64,000 bases of DNA from Micromonospora chokoriensis (GCF_900091505.1 NZ_LT607409.1:558001-622000), one strand, 5' to 3'. Counted from the stretch's first letter, positions 1 through 8,339 are shown. The notes: a model not told the origin generated them from the letters alone. Translations and numbers: made by a program.

Positions 1-213
1 AAGAAGGTGATCATTCGCGGCAGCTTCTCCACCCACGTCACCTGCACCCCGGGCAGCCCGACCCCCTGGACGGCCGCAGCCGTCCCGGGCGGCACCACCC
101 CGTTCGCCAAGGGTCTAGCCGAGGCCGTCACCCAGGCCCGCGGCTACGACACCGAATACAACGAGTACGTCACCGTGAACAACACCACGACGGTGAAGCT
201 CACCCGGTCCTGA
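1..213 (+). CDS. C-terminal end of an unidentified protein (5' partial)
   Basis: The reading frame is open from the first base and ends in TGA at 211-213, leaving 70 residues of a protein that begins left of the window. The fragment has no motif that I recognise. It is rich in Thr, Gly and small residues, with one Cys, and ends in a Val/Thr-rich stretch that resembles an extracellular beta-strand edge, but this is only an impression. A GTG at 7 is inside the frame and is not needed as a start. A 13-bp hairpin 8 bases after the stop marks the end of this transcript, so the gene is unlikely to be part of the downstream peptide cluster. Confidence 0.6.
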   Translation, partial: KKVIIRGSFSTHVTCTPGSPTPWTAAAVPGGTTPFAKGLAEAVTQARGYDTEYNEYVTVNNTTTVKLTRS

Positions 214-221
214 CCCGTCAA

Positions 222-255
222 CGCCTGGCGGCCGGCAGGAGTCGGCCGCCAGGCG
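222..255 (+). terminator. Hairpin terminator after the left-edge gene
   Basis: Arms 222-234 and 243-255 pair perfectly over 13 bp (CGCCTGGCGGCCG on the left) around an 8-base loop. It begins 8 bases after the stop codon at 213. There is no T-run, as is common for actinomycete terminators. The rest of the gap to 492 shows no gene that I can support. Confidence 0.65.
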
Positions 256-492
256 CCACGGTCACCGGATACCGCGGCGGCGGCCCTCTGAGTCCCCCGC
301 ATCGATGGAGCGGTGGTTACCTGCTGCCGGCTGGTGCAGGGGCGGCGAAACACAGTGGTCACGCGCAGCGGACTGAACTGGACGCTGGTTGGACGCGCCC
401 GGCCGGTGCGGCTCCGTCGGCCGGCCCAGACCTCGAGCCGGTCATCCGGTCCGTTCGCGCGATGGGCGGTTTCTGATCTACGGTCCACTTCC

Positions 493-3400
493 ATGGTGGT
501 GAGCGGTACGCAGGTCAGTCTGCTGGGCCCGGTCGGACTGACCGTGGCAGGACGGCGGGTCGAGTTGACCGGCAGGCAGCAGGCATTGCTCGGCGCACTG
601 GTGCTGGAGGCCAATCACGTCGTGTCCGCACAACGGATCACCGACCGGATCTGGGGAGATGATCCGCCCATCTCCGCCGCCGCCAGGGTACGAGCCCTGG
701 TGGCGGAGCTCCGTCGGGCCTGCGGGCCGCAGGGTGCGACGTTGATCGAGACCAGAAGCCCGGGTTACCTGCTGCGGGTAGGTGACGGCCAGGTGGACGC
801 GGCGTTGTTCGTCGAACGGGTGGAGTCGGCCCGCCGCGCGGCGTTCGAAGGTCGTCCGGTGGAGGCCATCGCGGACTACGATGCGGCGTTGACCCTGTGG
901 CGGGGTGCGCCGCTGGCCGGACTGCGAGGGCCGCACGTCGAGGCCGAAGCGGTACGGCTCACGGAACACCGGACGGCGGCCCTGGAGGGACGCGCCGAGG
1001 CCATGCTGGCACTGGGTCGGCTGCACGAGGCGGTGGCCGAGCTGACCCGGCTAGTCGCGGAGGACCCGCTCCGGGAGAGATCCCAACGGCTGCTGATGCT
1101 CGCGTTGCATTCGGGAGGCCGGGCGGCCGAGGCGTTGAAGGTGTACCGCGACTTCCGTACCCGCCTGATCGCGGAGCTCGGGTTGGAGCCCACCGAGGAG
1201 CTGCGGAGTCTGCACCAACGCGTGCTGGCGGGCACGCTGGAACCGGCCGGTCCGCTCCCGCCGGAATCGGCGAGGATTCCTCGGCAGTTGCCCGCCGACA
1301 TCGGACGGTTCGTCGGCCGGGAGGCGGAGCTGAAGCAGCTCGACTGGTTGGCCGCGGGGGCGGAGCGGATCGTGCTGGTGGTCGGTCCCGCCGGCGTAGG
1401 GAAGACCGCCCTGGCGGTGCGCTGGGCTCACCGGGCCGCCGACGACTTCCCCGACGGCCAACTGTTCCTCGGCATGCGCGGCTTCGACCCGGGGCAACGG
1501 ATGTCCCCCAACGAGGCACTGCCACTGCTGCTCCAGGCCCTCGGGCAGGCCCCCCGGGACATCCCGGCGGACCTTCAGGCCCAGGTGGCGCTCTACCGGT
1601 CACTGCTCGCGGACCGACGCGTCCTGTTGGTGCTCGACAACGTCGCGACCGCGGAGCAGATCCGGCCGATCCTGCCCGGTGGTGCCGGCTGCCTGGTCGT
1701 GGTGACCAGCCGGGACCGCCTCGGCGGCCTGGTGGCGCGAGAGGGAGCGAGCCGGCTCGGCGTGGCGGCGCTCGAGCCGCAGGAGGCGCAGGCACTGCTC
1801 GCACACGGGGCCGGCACCGACCGACTGCGGGCGGAGCCGGAGGCCGCGGCGCGGCTGGCAGCACAGTGCGGTCACATGCCGTTGGCCCTATCGATCGCCG
1901 GGGCGCGGCTGGCCGAGCAGCGTCACCACACGGTCGGCGACTACGTCGCGGAGCTGGCCGACCGGGGCAGGCTGGCCCGGCTCCGGGTCGACGGCGACGA
2001 ACACACAGCGGTCCGGTCCACACTGGATCTGTCCTACCGGGCCCTGCCCGCGCCGGCCCGCCGGATGTTCCGGCTGATGTCGCTGGCTCCGAGCGGCGGC
2101 CTGTCCAGCGCCTCGGCGGCGGCGCTGGCCGGGGTGGACCGAGGCGAGGCGGAGGAGTTGTTGGACAGCGTCGCCCGGGTGCACCTGGTGACCGAGGTCG
2201 GCGTCAACCGGTTCGCCGCCCACGACCTGCTGCTCGAGTACGCCGCGGAGCGGGTCGCCGAGGAGGACTCCCCGACCGAGCGGCGACACGCCGTACGGCG
2301 ACTGATGGCGTACTACCTCTACTCGGCTGTGGAAACGGCACGAGCGGGCGGCTTCTATCTGATCTCGTCCCCGCCGGACACGATCCCGCCCCACGTCACG
2401 CCGGAGTCCTTTCGGGACAGGTCCCATGCGCTGGCCTGGCTCGACGAGACGTGGGAGGAGATCACTGCCGCGGTACACCTCTCGGCCGACCTCGACTCCA
2501 GGCCGGTGGCCTGCCTGCTGGTGATCGCGCTTCAGGACTACCTCCACCACTTCCGGCCCCTGGCCGAGTCGGTGCGGATGGCGACCATCGGGTTGGCGGC
2601 GGCCCGACGCGCCGGCGACCTGGGCGGCCAGGCCGCGATGAGACTGTCGCTCGGCCACGCCAACTGGCGGATGACCAGGCTGGTCGCGGGCCGGGCGGAG
2701 TACGAACGGGCCCTGGCGCTCGCCCGCCGGGCCAACTGGCGGCGAGGCGAGGCCGACGCGCTGCGCGGCATCGGCGTCACCCTGAAGCAGCTGGGCAGGC
2801 CACGGCAGGCTCTGGCCCGGTACCGCAGGTCGATCCGGATCGACAATGCGTTGGACAACGCACGAGGTGAGTCGTCGGGGCTGAACAACCTCGCCTCGGC
2901 CTATCTCGCCCTCGGCCGACTCGGCCCGGCCCAGCGATGCCTCACCGCCTCCCTTCCGTTGGCCGAACGGATCGGAGACCTGAACATGCAGTCGATCGTC
3001 CTGGTGAACCTCGGGCTGGTCCGGCAGGAACGGGGACACCTCGCGGCGGCGTTGCACTGGCTGGAGCGCTCCCTGGCTGTCGCCCGGGGCGCCGGTCTGC
3101 CCTACGGCGAGGCGATCAGCTTCGAGGCTGTCGGTCGGGTGCACAACGACGCGGGCCGCTGGTCGCTGGCGGCCGACGCACACGGCGCGGCGCTACGCGG
3201 CGCCTGCCAGGCGGAGAACCTCAACTGCCAGGTCGATGCGCTGATCGGACTCGCAGAGTCGGCGACGGGAGAGGGTCGGATCGAGGCCGCGCTGGGGCGG
3301 CTGGCGGCCGCCGTCACCATCACCGACCGCACCGGCCACCACGCCGGTCGGGTCGAGTCGCTGCTCGGGCTGGCCCGGGTGACTCTGGCCGGCGGTCAGC

Positions 3401-3732
3401 CGGGCCAGGCGCGCGAACACGCGACCGAGGCGCTCGGCCTCGCCGCTCAGGGCAGCCCGCTGGTGTTGGGCAAGGCGTACGCGACCCTGGGTGCTGCTCT
3501 CGTGGCACTGGGCGAGGGGCCCGCGGCCGTCGCCGCGTGCCGACACGCCCTGCGGGTCTTCCGACGGACCGGGCAGTCGCTCGGGTACGCCAACGCGCTG
3601 GTCCCGCTCGGGCGGGCGTACCACCTCACCGGTGCCGAGCGGGCCGCCCGCTCGGCGTGGGGCCGGGCGCACCGACACTTCGTCGAACTCGACATTCCAC
3701 GTCAGGCGGAGACCGCCGCGCTGCTCGGCTGA
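493..3732 (+). CDS. AfsR-like SARP regulator with NB-ARC and TPR domains
   Basis: A 1079-residue transcriptional activator of the AfsR class. The N-terminal winged-helix DNA-binding domain (about residues 10-95) and bacterial transcriptional activator domain (about 100-245) are the SARP module. They are followed by an NB-ARC/STAND ATPase with Walker A GPAGVGKT at 298-305 and Walker B VLLVLDN at 377-383, then TPR repeats (about 690-1070). In this family nucleotide state and the TPR region control DNA binding. The ATG at 493 is chosen because SARP homology starts directly after it; the frame is open upstream from 313, but that extension is Arg-rich and domain-free. No strong ribosome binding site precedes 493; GTG at 496 or 499 is possible. 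Its position next to a RiPP cluster and a second SARP suggests pathway-specific control. Confidence 0.85.
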   Translation: MVVSGTQVSLLGPVGLTVAGRRVELTGRQQALLGALVLEANHVVSAQRITDRIWGDDPPISAAARVRALVAELRRACGPQGATLIETRSPGYLLRVGDGQVDAALFVERVESARRAAFEGRPVEAIADYDAALTLWRGAPLAGLRGPHVEAEAVRLTEHRTAALEGRAEAMLALGRLHEAVAELTRLVAEDPLRERSQRLLMLALHSGGRAAEALKVYRDFRTRLIAELGLEPTEELRSLHQRVLAGTLEPAGPLPPESARIPRQLPADIGRFVGREAELKQLDWLAAGAERIVLVVGPAGVGKTALAVRWAHRAADDFPDGQLFLGMRGFDPGQRMSPNEALPLLLQALGQAPRDIPADLQAQVALYRSLLADRRVLLVLDNVATAEQIRPILPGGAGCLVVVTSRDRLGGLVAREGASRLGVAALEPQEAQALLAHGAGTDRLRAEPEAAARLAAQCGHMPLALSIAGARLAEQRHHTVGDYVAELADRGRLARLRVDGDEHTAVRSTLDLSYRALPAPARRMFRLMSLAPSGGLSSASAAALAGVDRGEAEELLDSVARVHLVTEVGVNRFAAHDLLLEYAAERVAEEDSPTERRHAVRRLMAYYLYSAVETARAGGFYLISSPPDTIPPHVTPESFRDRSHALAWLDETWEEITAAVHLSADLDSRPVACLLVIALQDYLHHFRPLAESVRMATIGLAAARRAGDLGGQAAMRLSLGHANWRMTRLVAGRAEYERALALARRANWRRGEADALRGIGVTLKQLGRPRQALARYRRSIRIDNALDNARGESSGLNNLASAYLALGRLGPAQRCLTASLPLAERIGDLNMQSIVLVNLGLVRQERGHLAAALHWLERSLAVARGAGLPYGEAISFEAVGRVHNDAGRWSLAADAHGAALRGACQAENLNCQVDALIGLAESATGEGRIEAALGRLAAAVTITDRTGHHAGRVESLLGLARVTLAGGQPGQAREHATEALGLAAQGSPLVLGKAYATLGAALVALGEGPAAVAACRHALRVFRRTGQSLGYANALVPLGRAYHLTGAERAARSAWGRAHRHFVELDIPRQAETAALLG

Positions 3733-3854
3733 CACGAGAATCGGGCGTCCTGTCGAGGACTGCTGACAGCGCCATGCGCGATCGGAGCGGAGATCATGCG
3801 GCCGGGTGCGACGTTGTGCCCTGGCACGTTCGCATCTCGTCGCGAGGAGCAGAG

Positions 3855-4610
3855 GTGGATTTCCAGCTGTTGGGCGCGGTCTCAGTTGTCAGCGGGGGCA
3901 GGCAGGTCCGTCCGTCCTCCGGTCGGGTCCGGAGCCTGCTCGCCTCCGTGGCCTGGCAGCCGCGCGAGTTCGTGCCCGACGAGCGGCTGATCTCGCGGAT
4001 CTGGGGCGAGGACATGCCCGTCGACCCGAGAGACGCGCTCTACACCTGCGCCAAGCGGTTGCGGCGTACCCTCGCGGAGGCCGGTGGGGCCGGGCGCGAA
4101 GTGGTGCGGTTGCGGGGCGGCTATCTGCTGGACGTGGATCCCGAGCGGATCGACCTGCACCGGTTCCGACAACTGGTCCGGCAGGCGCGGCTGGCCGTCG
4201 ACGACAACGCCGCCGCCTGCCTCTACGACCGCGCCCTGCGGTTGCCCGCCGGGGCTCCCCTGGCCGACGTGGACTCCCCGTGGGCGGACGGGGCCCGCGC
4301 GGCACTGTGTCGGGAGCAGTTGTCGGCCCGGACGGCCGCAGCTGCCGCCTGGCTGGCGGCGGGGCGGCACGCGGAGCTGGTGCCGGACCTGGTACATCTG
4401 GCCGAGGAGCATCCGCTGGACGAGGCGATCACGGGATTGCTGATGGAGGCGCTGCACCGGTGCGGTCACCAGGCCGAGGCGCTGGAACGCTATGCCGGCA
4501 TCCGCGCCCGACTGGTGGAGCAGCTCGGCGACGAGCCGGGACCGGCCCTGCGGCAGACGCACCAGCGACTGCTCCGGCGCAACCCGGGGTTGTCCCGAGC
4601 CGTGCCCTGA
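3855..4610 (+). CDS. Small SARP-family transcriptional regulator
   Basis: A 251-residue stand-alone SARP: winged-helix DNA-binding domain at about residues 1-90 (FQLLGAVSV start and SRIWGEDMP), then a bacterial transcriptional activator domain to the end. It lacks the ATPase and TPR regions of its 1079-residue neighbour, so it is a true small SARP of the kind that activates antibiotic clusters by binding heptamer direct repeats at promoters. The GTG start at 3855 is favoured because GAGGAG (3844-3849) lies 5 bases upstream and SARP homology starts there; an in-frame ATG at 3774 would add 27 non-homologous residues. It converges on the YcaO gene at 4727. Candidate target: the divergent promoter at 6035-6197. 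Confidence 0.85.
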   Translation: MDFQLLGAVSVVSGGRQVRPSSGRVRSLLASVAWQPREFVPDERLISRIWGEDMPVDPRDALYTCAKRLRRTLAEAGGAGREVVRLRGGYLLDVDPERIDLHRFRQLVRQARLAVDDNAAACLYDRALRLPAGAPLADVDSPWADGARAALCREQLSARTAAAAAWLAAGRHAELVPDLVHLAEEHPLDEAITGLLMEALHRCGHQAEALERYAGIRARLVEQLGDEPGPALRQTHQRLLRRNPGLSRAVP

Positions 4611-4703
4611 CCCGTTGCTTCGCACCACTTCGTCGCGGTATCCGAGGGAGCCGTCGTTCGGAGATCGTCCGGTCGGGGCACCGGCTGCGGCCGGGCGGAC
4701 TGA

Positions 4704-4746
4704 GCCATCGGTTGCGGCCCGGCCAGCTAGGCCATCGGTTGCGGCC
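4704..4746 (+). repeat. 16-bp direct repeat overlapping the YcaO 3' end
   Basis: GCCATCGGTTGCGGCC occurs at 4704-4719 and again at 4731-4746. The second copy is the minus-strand coding sequence for the last residues (PQPMA) of the YcaO protein. The first lies just beyond its stop and would encode the same PQPMA, so the 3' end of the gene has been locally duplicated. Confidence 0.7.
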
Positions 4747-6034
4747 ACGGGTTCAGTTTCGCCGGGGGCAGGACACGATAGCCCATCCGAGCCGGTGCCT
4801 CGTACAGCCTCGGATGTGCGGTGAACCGGATCAGGTGCTCGACGCTCATCGGCTGGAGGTCCGGGACGACGACGTTCACCGCGGTGAGCCCGACGTCGGC
4901 CAGTTCCCGGGTGGTGCGGTCGACGACGACCGGCCGCATCCCGGCCCCGGCGAGCCGGCCGACGACGTCGGCCAGCGCCTCGGACGGGTCTGCGGGCAGG
5001 GACGGCCGAGCCGTGGACGTGCGGCGATCCGCACCCTCCAGGAGGAAGTCGAACGCGTGCGCGTGTTCCGTACGGCCCATGTAACGGGTGGTGTCTCCCA
5101 CGGCCCGCAGCCGCGCCAGCGTCACCGGCTCCGCCGTCGGATCCACGAAGTGGATGAACTGCGGGACACCCAGCGCCTCCAGGAGTGCCTTGTGCGCGGC
5201 CCCGGTCAGATCCCGGGCGGAGCTGGCGCCGACCACCCGGTGCGCCCGCGGGTCGTACTCGGCGGCGACGACGCAGTAGACCGTCGGCACGCCCAGGTCG
5301 GAGGTGGCGTCGAAGAGGTGGACCTCCTTGAACCGGTCACGGCACCAGCCGACCAGTCGGCGCAGCCGTTCGTCAAGGCAGCCGGGGTCCACCGGCGGCA
5401 GAGCGAGCCGCTGGAGCCAGACGACAGCGTTGGCGTCCCGCTCGACGACCTCGAACAGCCCCCGGACGACGGCTTCCACCGGGTCGGTGTGAACCGCGAA
5501 GCCCGTGGACATCCGGCAGCTGAAGTGCTCCGCCGTCACGGTCTCGGTGAGTCCGTAACAGGCCAGCACAGCCGGTACCCAGACCGGCTCGCCGGTGACC
5601 AGGTCGAGCCCGGACGTCCAACGGATCGCCGCTCGGGGATCGAAGGGGACGATCGGGCAGTCCGGATGCGCGTACTCGGCTTCCGTGCACCGCGGGTACC
5701 GCTCCGGTTCCAGGCACTCGTCGCCCAGTTCCTCGGCAGTCGCCCAGATCCGTTCCTCGGCGAGGACGTCGCGACCCGCGTACCGTTCGGCGACCTCGGC
5801 GACGGCGACGAACCGCGCGAGACCCGGGTCGTCCCACGCCTGGCCGGAGCCGACGAGATTCTCCTGGTGACCGAGCCGGCGGACCGGACCGGGTGCACCC
5901 GCCTCCGACTTCCAGTAGCAGAAGTCGGCGGGCAGGCCCGGGGTGGCCAGCGCCCCGACTCGGGAGACCAGCCCATAGGGCGAGACCAGGCCGTCGAGCG
6001 ATGTCAGGTCCCTCGGTCGATCCCGGTGACGCAC
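4727..6034 (-). CDS. YcaO-type cyclodehydratase (copy 1, divergent)
   Basis: A 435-residue YcaO protein. YcaO enzymes use ATP to activate peptide backbone amides, giving azolines from Cys/Ser/Thr, or thioamides or amidines with other partners. The ATP/Mg-binding acidic motifs are visible: AEVAERY near residue 80 and FEVVERDANAVVW near 200. The C-terminus PWPQPMA keeps the PxPxP signature of azoline-forming YcaOs. The GTG start at 6034 (VRHRDRPRDL) has GGAGAGGGG about 7 bases upstream; a longer frame to 6220 is Arg-rich and without homology. It is divergent from the precursor operon and clearly paralogous to the plus-strand YcaO at 6415-7701 (shared tail DRTTRELADVGLTAV). Having two YcaOs suggests either a heteromeric enzyme or two distinct backbone modifications. 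Confidence 0.9.
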   Translation of the reverse strand: MRHRDRPRDLTSLDGLVSPYGLVSRVGALATPGLPADFCYWKSEAGAPGPVRRLGHQENLVGSGQAWDDPGLARFVAVAEVAERYAGRDVLAEERIWATAEELGDECLEPERYPRCTEAEYAHPDCPIVPFDPRAAIRWTSGLDLVTGEPVWVPAVLACYGLTETVTAEHFSCRMSTGFAVHTDPVEAVVRGLFEVVERDANAVVWLQRLALPPVDPGCLDERLRRLVGWCRDRFKEVHLFDATSDLGVPTVYCVVAAEYDPRAHRVVGASSARDLTGAAHKALLEALGVPQFIHFVDPTAEPVTLARLRAVGDTTRYMGRTEHAHAFDFLLEGADRRTSTARPSLPADPSEALADVVGRLAGAGMRPVVVDRTTRELADVGLTAVNVVVPDLQPMSVEHLIRFTAHPRLYEAPARMGYRVLPPAKLNPWPQPMA

Positions 6035-6197
6035 GTCCAGTCCCCTCTCCGGCCCCGCCCGCTCACGTTCGTCGGGCCCACAGCCTGGCAGTGCCTCCGG
6101 TCCGCGCCCGGTCACCGGACGACCGGTCGCCGACCGCCCGGCGACGGACGGTGCCGACAGGGTGGTCCACGCCCATTTCCACCGGAAGGAGAACGAG
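6035..6197. promoter_or_regulatory. Divergent promoter region with CCGGTC repeats
   Basis: This 163-base gap separates the minus-strand YcaO from the precursor gene and must hold promoters for both directions. CCGGTC occurs at 6097-6102, 6108-6113 and 6123-6128. The first two are 11 bp apart, the pitch of a heptamer plus 4-bp spacer typical of SARP operators; the third is 15 bp further on and does not fit that pitch. No convincing -35/-10 pair is visible, which is usual for SARP-activated promoters. Assignment as a SARP site is inference. Confidence 0.35.
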
Positions 6198-6335
6198 ATG
6201 GCGGCTGAAGACAGCACCACGGACCTCGACCTCGACGTCGAGGACTACGAGGAGTACGGCACGTTCGGCGAGGTGCCGATGTGCGGCGTGACGCAGAGCT
6301 CGAACGTCCAGTGCAACTACCCGATGTGCGCCTGA
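6198..6335 (+). CDS. RiPP precursor peptide (45 aa, three Cys)
   Basis: The ATG at 6198 follows GGAAGGAG (6184-6191) at 6 bases, an excellent ribosome binding site. The peptide has an acidic leader (residues 4-25, including DLDLDVEDYEEYG), typical of leaders bound by PqqD-like recognition domains, and a C-terminal core MCGVTQSSNVQCNYPMCA (28-45). The core has Cys29, Cys39 and Cys44, Thr32 and Ser34/Ser35, all possible sites for azol(in)e formation, and two PMC motifs (27-29 and 42-44) that could be a repeated modification site. It is the first gene of an operon with YcaO, E1-like, dehydrogenase, exporter and MNIO genes. The leader/core boundary is not obvious: cleavage near Gly24-Glu25 is a guess. 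I do not recognise the core as any known product. Confidence 0.85.
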   Translation: MAAEDSTTDLDLDVEDYEEYGTFGEVPMCGVTQSSNVQCNYPMCA

Positions 6336-6369
6336 GCCACCGGCGCGGGTAGTTCGACGAAGTACGACC

Positions 6370-6404
6370 GCCCGCCCGTCGTGCCGCGAGCACGGCGGGC
6401 GGGC
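6370..6404 (+). terminator. Intra-operon hairpin (attenuator or mRNA stabiliser)
   Basis: Left arm 6370-6384 and right arm 6390-6404 pair over 15 bp with a single G.U wobble and a 5-base loop (CGCGA). It lies 34 bases after the precursor stop and ends 2 bases before GGGGAGG, the ribosome binding site of the next gene. No T-run follows, so it probably attenuates or protects rather than fully terminates. Such a hairpin is a known way to make more precursor than enzyme. Confidence 0.65.
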
Positions 6405-6414
6405 CCGGGGAGGC

Positions 6415-7701
6415 ATGGTGAATCCGGAGTCTCTCGACGAACTGGTGTCCCCCTACGGCGTGGTGTCGGCCGTCTCCGACGCACGGCCGTCACGGATCTG
6501 CGACCGGCTCTACTCGTGCGGGGCCGAGGTGGGCACGCCGGGTCCGGCGAACACCCGTCGCCGTACCGGCCGGCTGGGCGGTGGTGGGCGGAGCTGGGCC
6601 GACCCGCGACTGGCCCGGTTCGTCGCCATCGCCGAGGGTGCCGAGCGATACGCGATGGCGCTGGCCCCGCACCGCCGGGAGATTCTGCGGGCGACCGCCG
6701 ACGAGCTGGCCGGCGAGTGTCTCGAACCCTTCCGCTATCCGCGCTGCTCGGCACGGGAACTGGCCACCCCCGGCTGCCCGGTCCGCCCGTTCGACCCGGC
6801 CGCGCCGATCAGGTGGGTCACCGGACTCGACCTGTACAGTGCCGCGCCGGTCCGGGTACCGGCGGTGATGGCCTGCCGGGACCTGGCCCCGATCGACGAC
6901 GCGGAACGCTTCGTACACCGACTCTCCACCGGCCACGCGGTGCACACCGATCCGGTGGAGGCGGTCGTCCGCGGCGCTCTGGAGGTGATCGAACGGGACG
7001 CCGTCGCCATCCTCTGGTTGCAACGGCTGTCCCTGCCCACAATTGCTCCGGGCGAGTTGGCCGAGTCGACGCTCCACCTTGTCGACTGCTGCCGACGCCG
7101 TTTCATCGACGTACGCCTGCTCGACGCGACGACCGACCTCGGCGTTCCGACCGTCTACTGCCTGTTGAGCGCCGTGCACGACCCGCGACTGCGGAACTGG
7201 ACGGCGGCGAGCACCGGTCGGACCCTGTCGGGTGCGGCGGCCAAGGCTGTGGAGGAGGCGGTCGCCCTTACCGGACTGCTGAACGAGGGCGCCAGCCCGC
7301 CGGGCGGTCCCGTGGGATCCGTGGCGGTGCACGACGGTGCCCGGTTCATGGGGGCACCGGAGCGGGCGGACGCATTCGACTTCCTGCTGACCGATGCCGT
7401 CGCGCCGCCGTCCCCCCGACGCCCGGAACTGCCGGCCGATCCGGACCTGGCCCTCGCGGCGCTGGTCGAGCGGCTGGCCGCCGCCGGAGCCCGGCCCGTC
7501 GTGGTCGACCGGACCACGCGGGAACTGGCTGACGTGGGGCTGACCGCGGTGCACGTCGTCATCCCCGACCTCCAGCCGCTGAGCCTCCACCCGCTGGCCC
7601 AGTTCACCGCACATCCACGGCTGTCCGAGGCACCTGCCCGGATGGGTTACCGGGTGCTGCCCGAAGAGGAGCTGAATCCATGGCCACAGCCGTTCGCCTA
7701 A
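6415..7701 (+). CDS. YcaO-type cyclodehydratase (copy 2)
   Basis: A 428-residue YcaO protein, second gene of the operon. Motifs match the divergent copy: AEGAERY near residue 78, LEVIERDAVAILW near 195, and a C-terminus PWPQPFA carrying PxPxP. The ATG at 6415 is only 1 base from GGGGAGG (6407-6413); GTG at 6418 is 4 bases away and may be the true start. The 3' end overlaps the E1-like gene by 22 bases, implying translational coupling and probably a stoichiometric complex. The two YcaOs share their frame of conserved blocks but differ widely between them, so the duplication is not recent. It may be the catalytic subunit for azoline formation on the Cys residues of the precursor. Confidence 0.9.
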   Translation: MVNPESLDELVSPYGVVSAVSDARPSRICDRLYSCGAEVGTPGPANTRRRTGRLGGGGRSWADPRLARFVAIAEGAERYAMALAPHRREILRATADELAGECLEPFRYPRCSARELATPGCPVRPFDPAAPIRWVTGLDLYSAAPVRVPAVMACRDLAPIDDAERFVHRLSTGHAVHTDPVEAVVRGALEVIERDAVAILWLQRLSLPTIAPGELAESTLHLVDCCRRRFIDVRLLDATTDLGVPTVYCLLSAVHDPRLRNWTAASTGRTLSGAAAKAVEEAVALTGLLNEGASPPGGPVGSVAVHDGARFMGAPERADAFDFLLTDAVAPPSPRRPELPADPDLALAALVERLAAAGARPVVVDRTTRELADVGLTAVHVVIPDLQPLSLHPLAQFTAHPRLSEAPARMGYRVLPEEELNPWPQPFA

Positions 7702-8339
7702 CCACCCCGGCCGCGATCGTCCCGGCTCAGACGGCCCTGCTCGGCATCGGTCCGTTCGGCCGCCGGGTCACCGGGCTACTGGCCCGGATGACGGACGGTA
7801 CGGAGGTTCCGCCCGACGACGCCCCGGAGACCGTGTTCGCCGGTACGCCGAGCGCGCTGGTGGTGGCCCTGTGGCGCCCGTCGCCCGCGTTGTGCGACCG
7901 GATCGACGAACGCGCCCACGCGACCGGTGTCCCCTGGCTGCCGGTCGTGCTGGAGCCCTCGCACCTGCGGATCGGACCGCTGGTGGTGCCGGGAGCCGGG
8001 CCGTGTCACGGCTGTTTCGAGGAACGCCGGGCCCAACACGATCCGCACTGGCCGGCGTCCGCGGCCTTGTACGCGGCCTACGACCGGAACCCGGCCTGCG
8101 GGCCGGCCGGGTTCCTACCGCAGCACGCGCGGACCGCGGCCGGGTTGGCTCTCCGCGTCCTGGCCCGCCCCGACGCGACGGCCGGTCGGGTGATCTCCGT
8201 ATCGCTGCGCGGGGTCTCCGTTCGGCAGGACCCGGTGCTCGCCTGCCACGGCTGCTCCCGCTGCGGGCGGCCGTTGCCCGAACGCGATCTACGTACCCTG
8301 CTGCGCCTGAAGAAGAGGGAGGACGCCGGTGTCCGATGA
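7680..8339 (+). CDS. Short E1/ThiF-like zinc protein (TOMM partner)
   Basis: A 219-residue protein with a Rossmann-type GIGPFG near residues 22-27 and two CxxC pairs, Cys109/Cys112 (PCHGC) and Cys189/Cys192 (ACHGC, followed by Cys195). This is the cysteine pattern of the structural zinc site in the E1-like (ocin-ThiF-like) proteins that present leader peptides to YcaO enzymes. It is much shorter than the E1-like region of the next protein and has no obvious PqqD-like recognition domain, so it may be a scaffold half of a split E1 partner. It overlaps the upstream YcaO by 22 bases and the downstream gene by 11 bases. Confidence 0.75.
   Translation: MATAVRLTTPAAIVPAQTALLGIGPFGRRVTGLLARMTDGTEVPPDDAPETVFAGTPSALVVALWRPSPALCDRIDERAHATGVPWLPVVLEPSHLRIGPLVVPGAGPCHGCFEERRAQHDPHWPASAALYAAYDRNPACGPAGFLPQHARTAAGLALRVLARPDATAGRVISVSLRGVSVRQDPVLACHGCSRCGRPLPERDLRTLLRLKKREDAGVR

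Noticed and set aside
313..492. 60-codon in-frame extension upstream of the AfsR-like gene
   Set aside because: It is Arg-rich with no domain, and SARP homology starts right at ATG 493.
897..2870. Long frames on both strands overlapping the AfsR-like gene
   Set aside because: They are Arg/Gly/Pro-rich shadows caused by high G+C; the true frame has complete SARP, NB-ARC and TPR motifs.
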